A DNA stretch of 64,000 bases from Scalindua_A sp046757465 (GTDB lineage: Bacteria; Planctomycetota; Brocadiia; Brocadiales; Scalinduaceae): NCBI GenBank assembly GCA_046757465.1, contig JBHHYH010000005.1, positions 1 through 64,000 on the forward strand, in the 5' to 3' direction. Shown here one piece after another: positions 43,185 to 52,219 of this stretch (the first letter of the stretch is position 1; each line of letters starts with the position of its first letter). A program made the translations under genes and the position numbers. The notes below the pieces were generated by a model. The model had not been told where the DNA came from and made no database searches. It saw nothing but the letters and a program-made list of their open reading frames with translations.

Positions 43185-43556
43185 TTATTTAGACGGTTTT
43201 AATTTCTCTGTGAGCAGTTCTTTAATTTTATTTTTTAGCTCAGATAAATCTGAGGATTTGACAACATATGCACTGGCAATCAATGACATATACTTATCTT
43301 TATAGTTACTATAGGCAGTATTGATTATAATAGGAATATTTTTATGTTTACTTAAAATCCTGCCCATTGTTTCGAGACCATCCATCTTTGGTAAATTTAT
43401 ATCCATTACGACCAGGTCTAATGGTTGCTTCTGTACTTTGTTTAAGGAATCTTTACCATTAGTAGCCGTTATAACTTCGTAACCTTCAAGCCTTAATTCC
43501 TGTTCATAAAGCGAAAGCTGTTTCTTATCGTTCTCTACAAGAAGAATTGTATACAT
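43185..43556 (-). CDS. single-domain CheY-like response regulator
   Basis: A 123-residue receiver with E9-D10, the phospho-acceptor D52 in VVMDINLPKMDG, the Thr in IINTAYSNY and Lys in YVVKSSD. No output domain. It is three bases downstream of the phosphatase gene and probably cotranscribed with it. A decayed piece of a close relative lies at 42100-42222. Confidence 0.82.
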   Translation of the reverse strand: MYTILLVENDKKQLSLYEQELRLEGYEVITATNGKDSLNKVQKQPLDLVVMDINLPKMDGLETMGRILSKHKNIPIIINTAYSNYKDKYMSLIASAYVVKSSDLSELKNKIKELLTEKLKPSK

Positions 43557-43559
43557 AGC

Positions 43560-44021
43560 TTACTCCTTGCTTATTTTTCTAATTTTTCTCCAGAATTTGA
43601 ATACAATCTCCTTTTGCTCTTCTGTTTCTATCGAATTCGGCCTTTTTTTTCTGACTATTTCGATTGCTTTTGCAGCATTAATTCCTTTACTTACAAGGTA
43701 ACATGCAAGCATGGTTCCAGTTCTTCCCATACCACCATCACAATGCACAACTAACTTCTTGCCAACTGCTCTGATTTTTTCAGCAAATTCCAAGAAATCC
43801 TCAATTTGTTCTATTCTTGGAGTACTAAAATCTTCAACTGGAATATGTTTAACCTCAAAACCGAATTCTTCAATTAATCCCTTATCAAGAGAAGGCTCTG
43901 TAAGTGATACAATTGCTTCAATATCTTTCTTTTTAAGTCTTTTAAAATCATTAATTGTTGAATCCGGCCTTGCCATACCAGCAATTTCACCCTTTATTAA
44001 CCAGCTAAAATTTTTAATCAT
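43560..44021 (-). CDS. dual-specificity/tyrosine-type protein phosphatase
   Basis: A 153-residue cysteine phosphatase. The P-loop HCDGGMGRTG carries the nucleophile C94 and R100, and D64 in PVEDFSTPRI is the likely general acid. The compact form resembles archaeal and bacterial dual-specificity phosphatases of about 150 residues. Its ATG overlaps the stop of the truncated rubrerythrin gene (ATGA). It could remove phosphate from Tyr/Ser/Thr proteins in the stress response. Only its first ten codons survive in the other cassette copy. Confidence 0.82.
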   Translation of the reverse strand: MIKNFSWLIKGEIAGMARPDSTINDFKRLKKKDIEAIVSLTEPSLDKGLIEEFGFEVKHIPVEDFSTPRIEQIEDFLEFAEKIRAVGKKLVVHCDGGMGRTGTMLACYLVSKGINAAKAIEIVRKKRPNSIETEEQKEIVFKFWRKIRKISKE

Positions 44022-44320
44022 TTTTCAGCTGCATAAATAAGAGCATCCTTAAGTTCTGAGCCTTCATCAAAAGTCTCCTCAGTAAAATATTCTGAAATTC
44101 CATGTCGGGATATATCCTTTATTTCTTTTTTGTTTAATGCTTCTGTATTATAGTTTTCAATAACCTGTTTATGTCTCAACTTTTCTTCTGCAAGCTTTTC
44201 TAGGATAGCTCTTGTTCGGATATCCTCAACACGACCTTCTAAATTCTTATACAACAAATAAGTGCCATTTTCTTTATTAGCAGCCTTTTCTAAAATTGAT
44301 TTTATCGTTTCATTTTGCAT
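44018..44320 (-). pseudogene. truncated rubrerythrin-like gene
   Basis: 100 residues align with the diiron protein at 12877 (MQNETI-SIL-KAA-KENG-YLLYKN, RHGIS-Y). The protein stops at ALIYAAEK just before the second half-site, so that Glu and EXXH are missing. In the first half-site ELKH has become KLRH, removing a ligand Glu. It cannot form the usual diiron centre. Its stop overlaps the phosphatase start, so its translation may still serve coupling. Confidence 0.75.
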
Positions 44321-44429
44321 TGTTCATAATTCATAATAAGTTCAAAATCTATTATTAAAGAAATTGTATAATACCTATATCTTACTAAATAAATTTAATC
44401 TTAAGCTTTTTTCGCCCTTGCTTTTCTTC

Positions 44430-44858
44430 TTATGCTATTACTAAAAGTTCTAGTTCAAGAGAGAGTTCTTTTCCTGCCAGGGGGTGATTGGCATCAAGGG
44501 TTACTGTCTTGTCAGTAATATTTGTTATAGTCACCGCGGAGATTTTTCCATCATTTGTTTTAGTATTAAGATTCATTCCTACATGAGGATCGATATCTGG
44601 AGGAAGTTGTGATTTCTCAATAGTAGCTATGAGATTTTCATTGTAGTTACCAAAAGCATCTTCTGGGGATATACAAATTTTTTTTGTTTCACCTACGTTC
44701 ATTCCAATTACTGCATTTTCAAAACCACGTATGAGCTTTTTTTCTCCTATAGTGAATTCTGCCGGCTCTTGCTCCTTCGATGAGAAAACCGTTTTACCAT
44801 CCTTTAAAGATATGGTGTAATGAACTTTTACTTTATCTCCTGCCTTTGCCTGTGACAT
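44430..44858 (-). CDS. SlyD-like FKBP peptidyl-prolyl isomerase (copy 2)
   Basis: A 142-residue relative of the gene at 31397. The FKBP part starts VKVHYTISLKDGKTVFSSKE and the C-terminal insert half is nearly identical to copy 1. AAAGGA precedes ATG 44858. Differences are concentrated in the first 80 residues and the last ten, which brackets the identical tract. Substitution of the DST segment near the FKBP active site by FSS suggests altered isomerase activity in this copy (inference). Confidence 0.86.
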   Translation of the reverse strand: MSQAKAGDKVKVHYTISLKDGKTVFSSKEQEPAEFTIGEKKLIRGFENAVIGMNVGETKKICISPEDAFGNYNENLIATIEKSQLPPDIDPHVGMNLNTKTNDGKISAVTITNITDKTVTLDANHPLAGKELSLELELLVIA

Positions 44859-45106
44859 TTTTTTTCCTTTCTTAAAATTTATATTATAAATTATCCCTTT
44901 TTCAAAAAATGGTATGAGCATTATTTTCATTTAAAAAGAATTTCTTCCTCATGGCCGTCTTACCAAAACTTACAGTGTTAAAAAACTCCTTACTGTATTC
45001 TGGGCATTGCACCCTTTGGGAAATCCTTTGAAATGACGTCTGGACGCTCTATTATTGACTTTTGTCGTGATTTTAAGATACTTGAACCTTGGTCATGCCA
45101 AGCAAA

Positions 45107-45483
45107 GAAGATTCTATCAATACATGGTGAACGTATGACAGGTTTATCGCATAATTTTACCTTCTTTTGGTATATGATAATTATACTTTGCAAGTTAACA
45201 AATATACATAACATATGCAAGGATATTTACTTTTTTTAGTGAATATTATTTGCAGATATCATGTAAACTTAATATAGGTTTGCAGTTGGAGGTTGGATAA
45301 AGTCCTTAAAACTTAATGCAGATAAATGGATAGTTAAAGATGAAGAAAGGGGGGAAAGGCACATAATCTTCCCCATAGTGTTGCACACAAGAAAGCAATG
45401 CAAAATACAAAACTGGTGTGAATTTTATTTAATAGGAGTGTTGATCGTAAAAAACTATTGAGGTATTGCCAAAAACGGGGAGC
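45107..45483. other. conserved non-coding spacer of the cassette, copy 2
   Basis: Counterpart of 32039-32399, with long shared blocks and the same G-run/C-run hairpin near 45350. The outer part of the spacer (44931-45106) is much less similar. No coding frame is convincing. Confidence 0.5.
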
Positions 45484-45861
45484 TTACTCAGAAAATAGAT
45501 CCTCAGTGATCTCATTATCCCCCTTCTTAAACATTTCCAGTTTATCCTTCGGAAGTTTCTCGATAGTCTTTTCGACACGAGAGGTTAACTCATCACGATT
45601 ATTTTCTGGTAAAGCTCTAAGGATTGCGAGGATTTCTCTAACCCCAGCAGCATTTACCCGCTTTATCTGGACTAGATAGTGAACATACTCTAAAAGACTG
45701 ATGTCCTTTAACGAATAAAGGCGTCGATTCCCGTCGTTTCTAGAGGGCTTGACGAGTCCCTTTTCCTCATAAATTCGCAAGGTGCGAGGGTTTACCTCAA
45801 GGATCTCTGCAGCCACACTGATAGGAAAGAGTGACTTATTTGGATTGATTTCCTTTACCAT
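45484..45861 (-). CDS. HspR-like MerR-family regulator (copy 2)
   Basis: A 125-residue MerR-type DNA-binding protein with the same helix-turn-helix and wing as copy 1 (FPISVAAEILEVNPRTLRIY). Changes are conservative and mostly in the tail (STL to RAL, Y to F). The very high similarity shows that the duplication is fairly recent or under homogenising exchange. It heads the more complete copy of the cassette. Confidence 0.82.
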   Translation of the reverse strand: MVKEINPNKSLFPISVAAEILEVNPRTLRIYEEKGLVKPSRNDGNRRLYSLKDISLLEYVHYLVQIKRVNAAGVREILAILRALPENNRDELTSRVEKTIEKLPKDKLEMFKKGDNEITEDLFSE

Positions 45862-46095
45862 GAATTGTATTTCTCCAAGATATAGTAATATTCCATGTAA
45901 GATGTCATCAAATTTATGTTTATTTTAACATAACTAAATGATATATTCAATTTTAATTATAAAGATGTCATTTGTTTGTCATTTTACAAGTCAGAACAAG
46001 TGCAAATTAGTTACTAATCGCACTCCACAGTCCTCGTTTCGCAGTATGATTGCTACGAAGGACGGGTGCTACACAGGATGTAAAGGAGCTAATTT

Positions 46096-46368
46096 ATGGA
46101 ATGGAAGATCATAGGTATAATTGCAGCCGTAAGTACTACATCAGGTTTTATACCGCAATTATTAAGAGGTATAAGAACTAAGAAGTTGGAGGATGTTTCT
46201 CCACTCATGTATATAGTAATAATTTTTGGATTTTCTATGTGGCTTTCTTATGGAATACACCTGAAGGATGTCATAATCATTGGAGCTAATCTGGTTGCAT
46301 TGATATTTAGTGCTTTTATACTTATTTTACGCTATAAATATTTAAAACAAAAAAACAAAGTTAATTAA
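46096..46368 (+). CDS. SemiSWEET/PQ-loop small sugar transporter
   Basis: A 90-residue three-helix membrane protein of the SemiSWEET family. TM1 carries the PQ motif in SGFIPQLLRGIRTKKLEDVS, followed by SPLMYIVIIFGFSMWLSYGI and a third segment. SemiSWEETs dimerise to move sugars down their gradient. AAAGGAG lies eight bases upstream. The 234 bp before it include a GTCCT...AGGAC palindrome (about 46030-46063) and nothing else recognised. Confidence 0.85.
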   Translation: MEWKIIGIIAAVSTTSGFIPQLLRGIRTKKLEDVSPLMYIVIIFGFSMWLSYGIHLKDVIIIGANLVALIFSAFILILRYKYLKQKNKVN

Positions 46369-46384
46369 GGGTAAGGTATAAATA

Positions 46385-47245
46385 TTAGAGATATTTTCCG
46401 AAGATGACATTCAATTTCTCTTTTACTTTTTTCTGAATTTTGTCTTTTTGCGTCACAATAGCGTTACTTGAGGCATTTACACATCCACACTTTCTTTTAC
46501 CTTCAATCAAAGGGATGGCACGCTTAATAATGGCCTTGGCCGTATCAACATTTTTCTTCAGGTTTTGAATGACCATATCCGCAGTAACGTCTTCCTCTCC
46601 TTCATACCAGCAGTCATAGTCAGTAGAAAGCGCTAGTGTGCTGTAGCATATTTCGGCCTCACGAGCTAGCTTGGCTTCTTGAATGTTTGTCATACCTATG
46701 ACGCTTACGTCCCACCGGCGATAAGTTAAAGATTCAGCCCTGGTTGAGAATTGTGGCCCCTCTATACAAACATAAGTGCCTCCTTTGTGAGTGTTGGCTC
46801 CAACAGATTTTGCAGCTTCATAAAGGTTTTCGGCGAGGGAAGGGCATATTGGGTCAGCAAGGCTGACATGTCCAACAATGCCATCACCAAAGAAGGTACC
46901 TATTCTCCCCCTTGTACGGTCTATAAATTGATCCGGAATGACTATGTCCAGTGGCTTAATCTCTTCCTTCATACTTCCCACAGCGCTGACGGCAATTATT
47001 CGTTCCACTCCCATTTTTTTCATGCCGAAGATGTTTGCGCGGAAGTTTAATTCGGTTGGTAATATGTTGTGAGACCTTCCATGACGGGGGAGGAAGACAA
47101 CGCTTTTTCCTTCAAGGGTTCCAGTGGTATATTGGTCGGAGGGCTCTCCAAAAGGTGTTTCGACCTTAATACTTTCAACATCTTTTATACCTTCAATGTT
47201 ATATAAACCACTTCCACCAATTATTCCAATTTTTCCATCAGTCAT
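46385..47245 (-). CDS. mtnP: S-methyl-5'-thioadenosine phosphorylase
   Basis: A 286-residue purine nucleoside phosphorylase-family enzyme that cleaves methylthioadenosine to adenine and methylthioribose-1-phosphate. IGIIGGSGLYNI, LPRHGRSHNILPTELNFRAN, CIEGPQFSTRAES and IGMTNIQEAKLAREAE are characteristic of MTAP. The C-terminal CGCVN region is slightly extended. Convergent with the SemiSWEET gene. It links to polyamine or SAM-derived by-product salvage. No mtnA is adjacent. Confidence 0.92.
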   Translation of the reverse strand: MTDGKIGIIGGSGLYNIEGIKDVESIKVETPFGEPSDQYTTGTLEGKSVVFLPRHGRSHNILPTELNFRANIFGMKKMGVERIIAVSAVGSMKEEIKPLDIVIPDQFIDRTRGRIGTFFGDGIVGHVSLADPICPSLAENLYEAAKSVGANTHKGGTYVCIEGPQFSTRAESLTYRRWDVSVIGMTNIQEAKLAREAEICYSTLALSTDYDCWYEGEEDVTADMVIQNLKKNVDTAKAIIKRAIPLIEGKRKCGCVNASSNAIVTQKDKIQKKVKEKLNVIFGKYL

Positions 47246-47569
47246 GATTATCTTCCTTTTATTAACAAAGTTTTTTTAAAAGTGCGTTATTTTAACGCTG
47301 CATCTTCTACCGTCAAGAGCTAAATTAATCCTGATTGAAAGGAAAACCTTTTTAATAAATTTGATCGCTCCAGAAATTTGTATTTGGGTCACAGATTTGT
47401 CTTGTAAGCAAAATATAGTCGTCATTTTACAACTAACACATATTAAGAATAAAATAAATATTGCAAATACCATTGACATTTACAGTAATTTTTACTATTG
47501 TAACAAATAATTAAATATTTATTCACAATGAAACTATTTTAGATAAATATCTGCCAAAATAGTATCATT
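47246..47569. other. divergent intergenic region
   Basis: 324 bp between mtnP and the regulator at 47570. It is AT-rich with no convincing gene. It must hold the promoters for both flanking genes, but I could not pick clear -35/-10 pairs. Confidence 0.5.
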
Positions 47570-48082
47570 ATGAAACTAACCGAAAATGAAATATTTGTCA
47601 TTAAGCTGCTTGTCGAGGATCCATCGACTACAAATCAGGATATTGCAAGCAAAATTGAAATAACTTCGCAGGGTGTCAGCAAAATAAGAAAACAGCTTTA
47701 TGAAAAAGGACTTATAAAGATCCAGGAATTAAGCCTGGATTATGAAAAATTAGGCATAAACATACATACAATTGCCTTGATAAAGATATTGCCCAGTGTA
47801 TTTAAGAAGTTTGACAATAATGAACTGGACAAAGTTATAAAACCTGTAAATTCGATAAGGTCTTATGCGATACCAGAAACAGATATAACTCACATAATAA
47901 TATATGCATTTAAGGATATTAAAGAATATGACTCATATTTCAGAAGTATTTTGGAAGAATTTGGGGATTATGTAGAAATAAAACACACCTTTGTTTTTTC
48001 ATCAGCAAGCATAATAAAATCGTCATCCAAGCTTATGTTTTTAGATGCCCTGGACAAACTACAGCCTTTATTAAAAAGATAA
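47570..48082 (+). CDS. winged-helix (MarR/Lrp-like) transcriptional regulator
   Basis: A 170-residue protein. The N-terminal 55 residues form a winged helix-turn-helix (NQDIASKIEITSQGVSKIRKQL). The remainder resembles a regulatory domain of the Lrp/AsnC kind in size and pattern (IHTIALIKI, ITHIIIYAFKDIKEYDSYF). No ligand motif is recognisable. It begins a short plus-strand group with the small lysine-rich gene downstream. Confidence 0.65.
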   Translation: MKLTENEIFVIKLLVEDPSTTNQDIASKIEITSQGVSKIRKQLYEKGLIKIQELSLDYEKLGINIHTIALIKILPSVFKKFDNNELDKVIKPVNSIRSYAIPETDITHIIIYAFKDIKEYDSYFRSILEEFGDYVEIKHTFVFSSASIIKSSSKLMFLDALDKLQPLLKR

Positions 48083-48106
48083 AAACCAGAGAGATAAATT
48101 AAGAAG

Positions 48107-48313
48107 ATGCAAGAAGGAAAAGAAAGAAATAACGGAAAAGAAAATCGTAGTGATAAACTTCCTGAAAAACTACGTTCAAAAGAATCAAAATTAAAAGCAA
48201 TCAAAGAAGCTTATAATAAGTTGAAAAAACAAAAAAAAGAAATGAAGGCTAAAATTAAGAAAGAGAAAGCAGTAGCCATCTACCAGGAAACACGTTCCAA
48301 CCAACACAACTGA
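48107..48313 (+). CDS. small lysine/glutamate-rich protein
   Basis: A 68-residue highly charged protein (KLKAIKEAYNKLKKQKKEMK), probably one long helix, starting 24 bp after the regulator. Nucleic-acid binding or a coiled coil is possible. No family recognised. Confidence 0.45.
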   Translation: MQEGKERNNGKENRSDKLPEKLRSKESKLKAIKEAYNKLKKQKKEMKAKIKKEKAVAIYQETRSNQHN

Positions 48314-48391
48314 AAACACCACGTGTAAACCTGCACTCACCTTATACAAACTCTAGTAAGAAAAATCTAAATGTAATGCTAAAGAATTAGT

Positions 48392-48587
48392 TACCAATAC
48401 TGCTCGGCACTAAAACTGTTTGTACTCAATTTGACATCATTGCAATAGCTTCAGAGAACGTTTAAGGGTTTTATTCTGAGCGAAGAATCTTGACTTGAAT
48501 ACCCTCCAGCCAAGAGATCCCTCTATTAGAATGACTAGTTCCAGCACTTTGTACCTACAACAAAAACTGTGCCGAGCAGTATTGGTA
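48392..48587. mobile_element. MITE-like element with 19-bp terminal inverted repeats
   Basis: TACCAATACTGCTCGGCAC (48392-48410) recurs inverted at 48569-48587 without mismatch. The outer TA on both sides would be a TA target duplication, as made by IS630/mariner transposases. The 196 bp encode nothing. Its interior holds a decayed TTCTGAGCGAAGAATCT-type palindrome. It sits between the small charged gene and the membrane complex operon. Confidence 0.75.
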
Positions 48588-48628
48588 TATCCTTTAAGTA
48601 TATGGACATTATTGAATGAAATAAAAAA

Positions 48629-50617
48629 ATGACAAGCATTTTATATTTAGGTATTATGTTATTTTTTGCTGGGGCGGTTGTTCCCCTTATATCCGTTCAG
48701 AAAACAAAAAACTATGCATATATTCTTCCAACTACAGGAGCTGTAACCCTTGTAATATTTGGCGCATATTTACTGTCTTCTCCATCCATAAACATCTTTT
48801 CGATATCAGTCACACCTATCCTTGAATTTGTATTTAGGGGTGATGCCATCTCTGGATTTTTCATTCTTGTCATATCCATTCTTGCATTTTCAGTATCAAT
48901 CTATTCTGTTGGATATACAAAGAACATTGCCAATAAAGGTACTATGGGATTCCTTTTTAGCATATTTATTTTAAGTATGTATGCCGTTGTTTTGTCGGGA
49001 AATGTTATTACGTTTCTCATATCATGGGAGACCATGTCCATTGTTTCTTACTTTCTTGTAACCTTTGACAGGGAGGAAAAATCGGCAAGGGCAGGTCTTA
49101 TATATGCCATGATGACTCATGCCGGAACGGCTTTTATAATAACACTTTTTTTAATACTTTTTAAATATACAGGACATATGGACTTTTCAGAAATAAAGGC
49201 AGCGGCAAAGGATATCCCTGATGCAATAAAAACAATTATATTTATCTTTGCCGTCATAGGCTTTGGTACTAAAGCGGGCATTATACCCCTTCATACGTGG
49301 CTTCCTCAGGCCCATCCCGCCGCCCCATCCAATATCTCATCCTTGATGTCTGGTGTTATGATAAAGATGGGAATATATGGTTTTCTGAGGATTGCGGTAG
49401 ATGTATTAGGAATAGGTCCGGAGTGGTGGGGTATTGCCATAATCGTTATCGGAGCAGTGTCATCTGTGCTTGGGGTTTTATACGCCCTGATGGAGCATGA
49501 TATAAAACGTCTTCTTGCCTATCATAGTGTGGAAAATATTGGGATTATCTTATTAGGTATTGGGGCGTCAATGATACTGGCAAGCAACGGTTTATATAAG
49601 CTCTCGGCCATAGCCATGACGGCAGGGCTTTATCATACCCTCAACCATGCCATATTTAAGGGACTGCTATTCCTTGGTGCAGGCTCTGTTGTACATTCTA
49701 CACATACAAAGAATATGGAAGATATGGGAGGATTGATTAAGCTGATGCCGTATACGGCCTTCTTCTTTCTAATTGGTTCGATTTCTATCTGCGCCCTTCC
49801 GTTTTTTAACGGCTTTGTAAGTGAATGGCTTACATACCAGTCCCTGCTTTTTGGTTTTAAATCTGCATCTGTCACAGCAAAGGTAGTCGCCCCTATGGGT
49901 GGTGCGGCACTGGCATTTACGGGAGCGCTGGCAGTTGCCTGTTTTGTGAAGGTATTCGGTATTTCCTTTCTCGGAATGCCCAGGAGTGATCATGCTAAAA
50001 GTGCAAAAGAATCATCTCCATCAATGGTAGCAGGAATGGCAATTCTTGCCTTGCTCTGTCTCATATTCGGTATATTCCCGGGTTACACGATAAAACTTTT
50101 TTCTCCTGCGGTTCTTAGTCTTACGGGCGCTGAATATATGTCATCATCAGGTAAGGGCATTTTATATATAAGCGAAATTTCCTCAGGACTGTCGCCTTTG
50201 GCGATACTTGTTGCGATGCTTGCCATATTCTTCGCAGCAGTTGTTTTGATTCGCATTGTTGGGGGAAAAAGAAGGATAACATACGGCGATTCCTGGGACT
50301 GTGGGATAACATCTCTAACACCAAGGATGCAGTATACGGCAACGGCATTTACAAAGCCTATAAGGATAATATTCAAGAGGATATATCGTCCCAGACGGGA
50401 TGTAAAGATATCGTATACCTTAAAGCCCCTCTTCGTGAAATCAATAGAATATAGCAGTGAGATTACGCCGTTTTTCGACCGGTATTTTTATAAGCCTGTC
50501 ACAATTTTTATCCTTAGTATCGCAGGAAAAGTGAAGTATCTCCAATCTGGTGACCTACACCTTTACCTTGGATACATACTTGCAACCCTTATATTGCTCC
50601 TTATATTCTGGAGTTGA
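48629..50617 (+). CDS. Hyf/Ehr complex proton-pumping membrane subunit, HyfB-like
   Basis: A 662-residue antiporter-like subunit of the NuoL/HyfB/MrpD family, with about 16 membrane segments. WETMSIVSYFLVTFDRE, GTKAGIIPLHTWLPQAHPAA and the following SSLMSGVMIKMGIYG are the ion-channel motifs with the conserved Glu and Lys. A C-terminal amphipathic region ends in extra segments. It should translocate protons or sodium in the complex encoded by the following genes. Its start follows the MITE by 41 bp. Confidence 0.88.
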   Translation: MTSILYLGIMLFFAGAVVPLISVQKTKNYAYILPTTGAVTLVIFGAYLLSSPSINIFSISVTPILEFVFRGDAISGFFILVISILAFSVSIYSVGYTKNIANKGTMGFLFSIFILSMYAVVLSGNVITFLISWETMSIVSYFLVTFDREEKSARAGLIYAMMTHAGTAFIITLFLILFKYTGHMDFSEIKAAAKDIPDAIKTIIFIFAVIGFGTKAGIIPLHTWLPQAHPAAPSNISSLMSGVMIKMGIYGFLRIAVDVLGIGPEWWGIAIIVIGAVSSVLGVLYALMEHDIKRLLAYHSVENIGIILLGIGASMILASNGLYKLSAIAMTAGLYHTLNHAIFKGLLFLGAGSVVHSTHTKNMEDMGGLIKLMPYTAFFFLIGSISICALPFFNGFVSEWLTYQSLLFGFKSASVTAKVVAPMGGAALAFTGALAVACFVKVFGISFLGMPRSDHAKSAKESSPSMVAGMAILALLCLIFGIFPGYTIKLFSPAVLSLTGAEYMSSSGKGILYISEISSGLSPLAILVAMLAIFFAAVVLIRIVGGKRRITYGDSWDCGITSLTPRMQYTATAFTKPIRIIFKRIYRPRRDVKISYTLKPLFVKSIEYSSEITPFFDRYFYKPVTIFILSIAGKVKYLQSGDLHLYLGYILATLILLLIFWS

Positions 50618-50618
50618 G

Positions 50619-51536
50619 ATGGAAAATCTACAATTTATCATAATCATAATATTTTCCCCGTTGATTCAGGGGATTATAAAGAAATTTAAGGCCAGCTTCC
50701 AGGGCAGAGTTGGCGCCGGTATATTACAGCCGTATTACGATATTATAAAACTCTTAAAGAAAGAAATGGTTTTATCCAGTGTTACGTCATGGATATTTAA
50801 GATCACACCATATATCGTATTTATCTCTACTATAGTTGCTGCCTTGCTGGTTCCCGTAATAACTACAAAATCGTCTTTCAGCATAATGGGCGATGTCATA
50901 GCATTGATTTACATATTTGCACTGGCGAAATTTTTTATGGCGCTGGCTGCTCTTGACGCAGGAACTGCCTTTGGAGGTGAGGGGAGTAGTCGGGAGATGA
51001 TAGTCTCAATACTCGTTGAGCCTATGATAATGCTTTGTGTATTTACTGTAGCAATAACGGCGGGTTCAACAAATATAGCAAGGATTGCAGAATATCAGAG
51101 TTACATTGTTACACCTTCTCATGTCTTAGCCCTGCTGGCGTTTATGGTAGCCATTATAGCGGACACCGGCAGGATCCCTGTGGATAACCCTGACACACAC
51201 CTTGAGCTTACTATGATTCATGAGGGAATGCTCCTTGAGTATTCGGGTAAATATCTTGCATTGATGGAATGGGCTCACTATATGAAACAGATGCTTTTAT
51301 TTACCCTTGCAATGGACATGTTTTTCCCCGTAGGAATTGCGCATGGTACCGGAATGACTGAACTTGTTATATCATCAGGTATTTATTCAATAAAGATGAT
51401 TTTCATGGCAGGCATAATGGCAATAGTAGAGTCAACGAGGGCAAAGATGAGGTTTTTTCAGCTTCCTTCACTACTTGGTGGTTCCTTTGTCCTGGCTGTG
51501 CTGTCACTCTTAACCTTTATAATGATAGGTAAGTAA
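50619..51536 (+). CDS. Hyf/Ehr complex subunit, HyfC/NuoH-like
   Basis: A 305-residue membrane subunit of the NuoH/HycD/HyfC family, the membrane anchor that meets the hydrophilic arm. GILQPYYDIIKLLKKE near the N-terminus, ADTGRIPVDNPDTHLELTMI and HEGMLLEYSGKYLALMEWA are diagnostic. I start it at 50619, overlapping none of hyfB but directly after its stop (TGA at 50615-50617). The upstream frame extension is rejected. Confidence 0.88.
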   Translation: MENLQFIIIIIFSPLIQGIIKKFKASFQGRVGAGILQPYYDIIKLLKKEMVLSSVTSWIFKITPYIVFISTIVAALLVPVITTKSSFSIMGDVIALIYIFALAKFFMALAALDAGTAFGGEGSSREMIVSILVEPMIMLCVFTVAITAGSTNIARIAEYQSYIVTPSHVLALLAFMVAIIADTGRIPVDNPDTHLELTMIHEGMLLEYSGKYLALMEWAHYMKQMLLFTLAMDMFFPVGIAHGTGMTELVISSGIYSIKMIFMAGIMAIVESTRAKMRFFQLPSLLGGSFVLAVLSLLTFIMIGK

Positions 51537-52217
51537 ATGGAAAACTGGATTGATTTGTCTCTTGTGAATGATTTTATATCCATCGGGATACTTCTTTCGG
51601 CTGTTGCTCTGAACACACTGAAGCGTCTTGAATCATGCGTAAGGGCATATATATTTAATTCCTGGCTCCTCTCAATTTTAGTATTTTTTGTGGCAGCCAA
51701 GACAGGCAATCCACACCTTTATATAGCCGCTTTTCTGACATTAGCCTCAAAGGGAATCTTAATGCCCATATTCTTAAATAGGATTGTCCGCCAGATGAAG
51801 GTAACCCACATAGTACAACCATATGTAGGTAATTCATTGTCTCTTGGTATATCAGGGCTTTTAATCACAATTGTTTATGCCTCTCTGAGTGGAGGCATCT
51901 TTATTACAGGCTTTTCAAGTCATGTCCTTAAGGTTTCTATTGCAGTAATAATGATAGGATTATTCATAATGATAACTCGAAGAAAGGCATTAACTATGGT
52001 TTTGGGCCTTTTATTTATGGAAAACGGGTTATTTCTCGCGGGTTTTTCGCTTACCTCCGGAATGCCTACAATTATCGAGCTTGGGATATTGTTTGACATG
52101 CTTATGTGTGTGATAATTTTGGGTATTTTTATCGTACAGATCAGGCACAAATTTTATTCTGTTGATCTTGACCGATTAACAACATTGCACGACCAATTAA
52201 CTACATTGAAGGGATAA
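51537..52217 (+). CDS. Hyf complex subunit, HyfE-like membrane protein
   Basis: A 226-residue hydrophobic protein with about six membrane segments, abutting the previous stop codon. Sequence pattern (LSLGISGLLI, MENGLFLAGFSL, GILFDMLMCVIILGIFIVQI) fits HyfE, the NuoK-like subunit of hydrogenase-4. It lies in the normal order hyfB-C-E-F-G-I. No HyfD-like gene is present. Confidence 0.82.
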   Translation: MENWIDLSLVNDFISIGILLSAVALNTLKRLESCVRAYIFNSWLLSILVFFVAAKTGNPHLYIAAFLTLASKGILMPIFLNRIVRQMKVTHIVQPYVGNSLSLGISGLLITIVYASLSGGIFITGFSSHVLKVSIAVIMIGLFIMITRRKALTMVLGLLFMENGLFLAGFSLTSGMPTIIELGILFDMLMCVIILGIFIVQIRHKFYSVDLDRLTTLHDQLTTLKG

Positions 52218-52219
52218 GG

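Noticed and set aside
47276..47479. 67-codon minus-strand frame in the mtnP-regulator gap
   Set aside because: Hydrophobic start but no ribosome site, no family likeness, and it would occupy the promoter region of mtnP.
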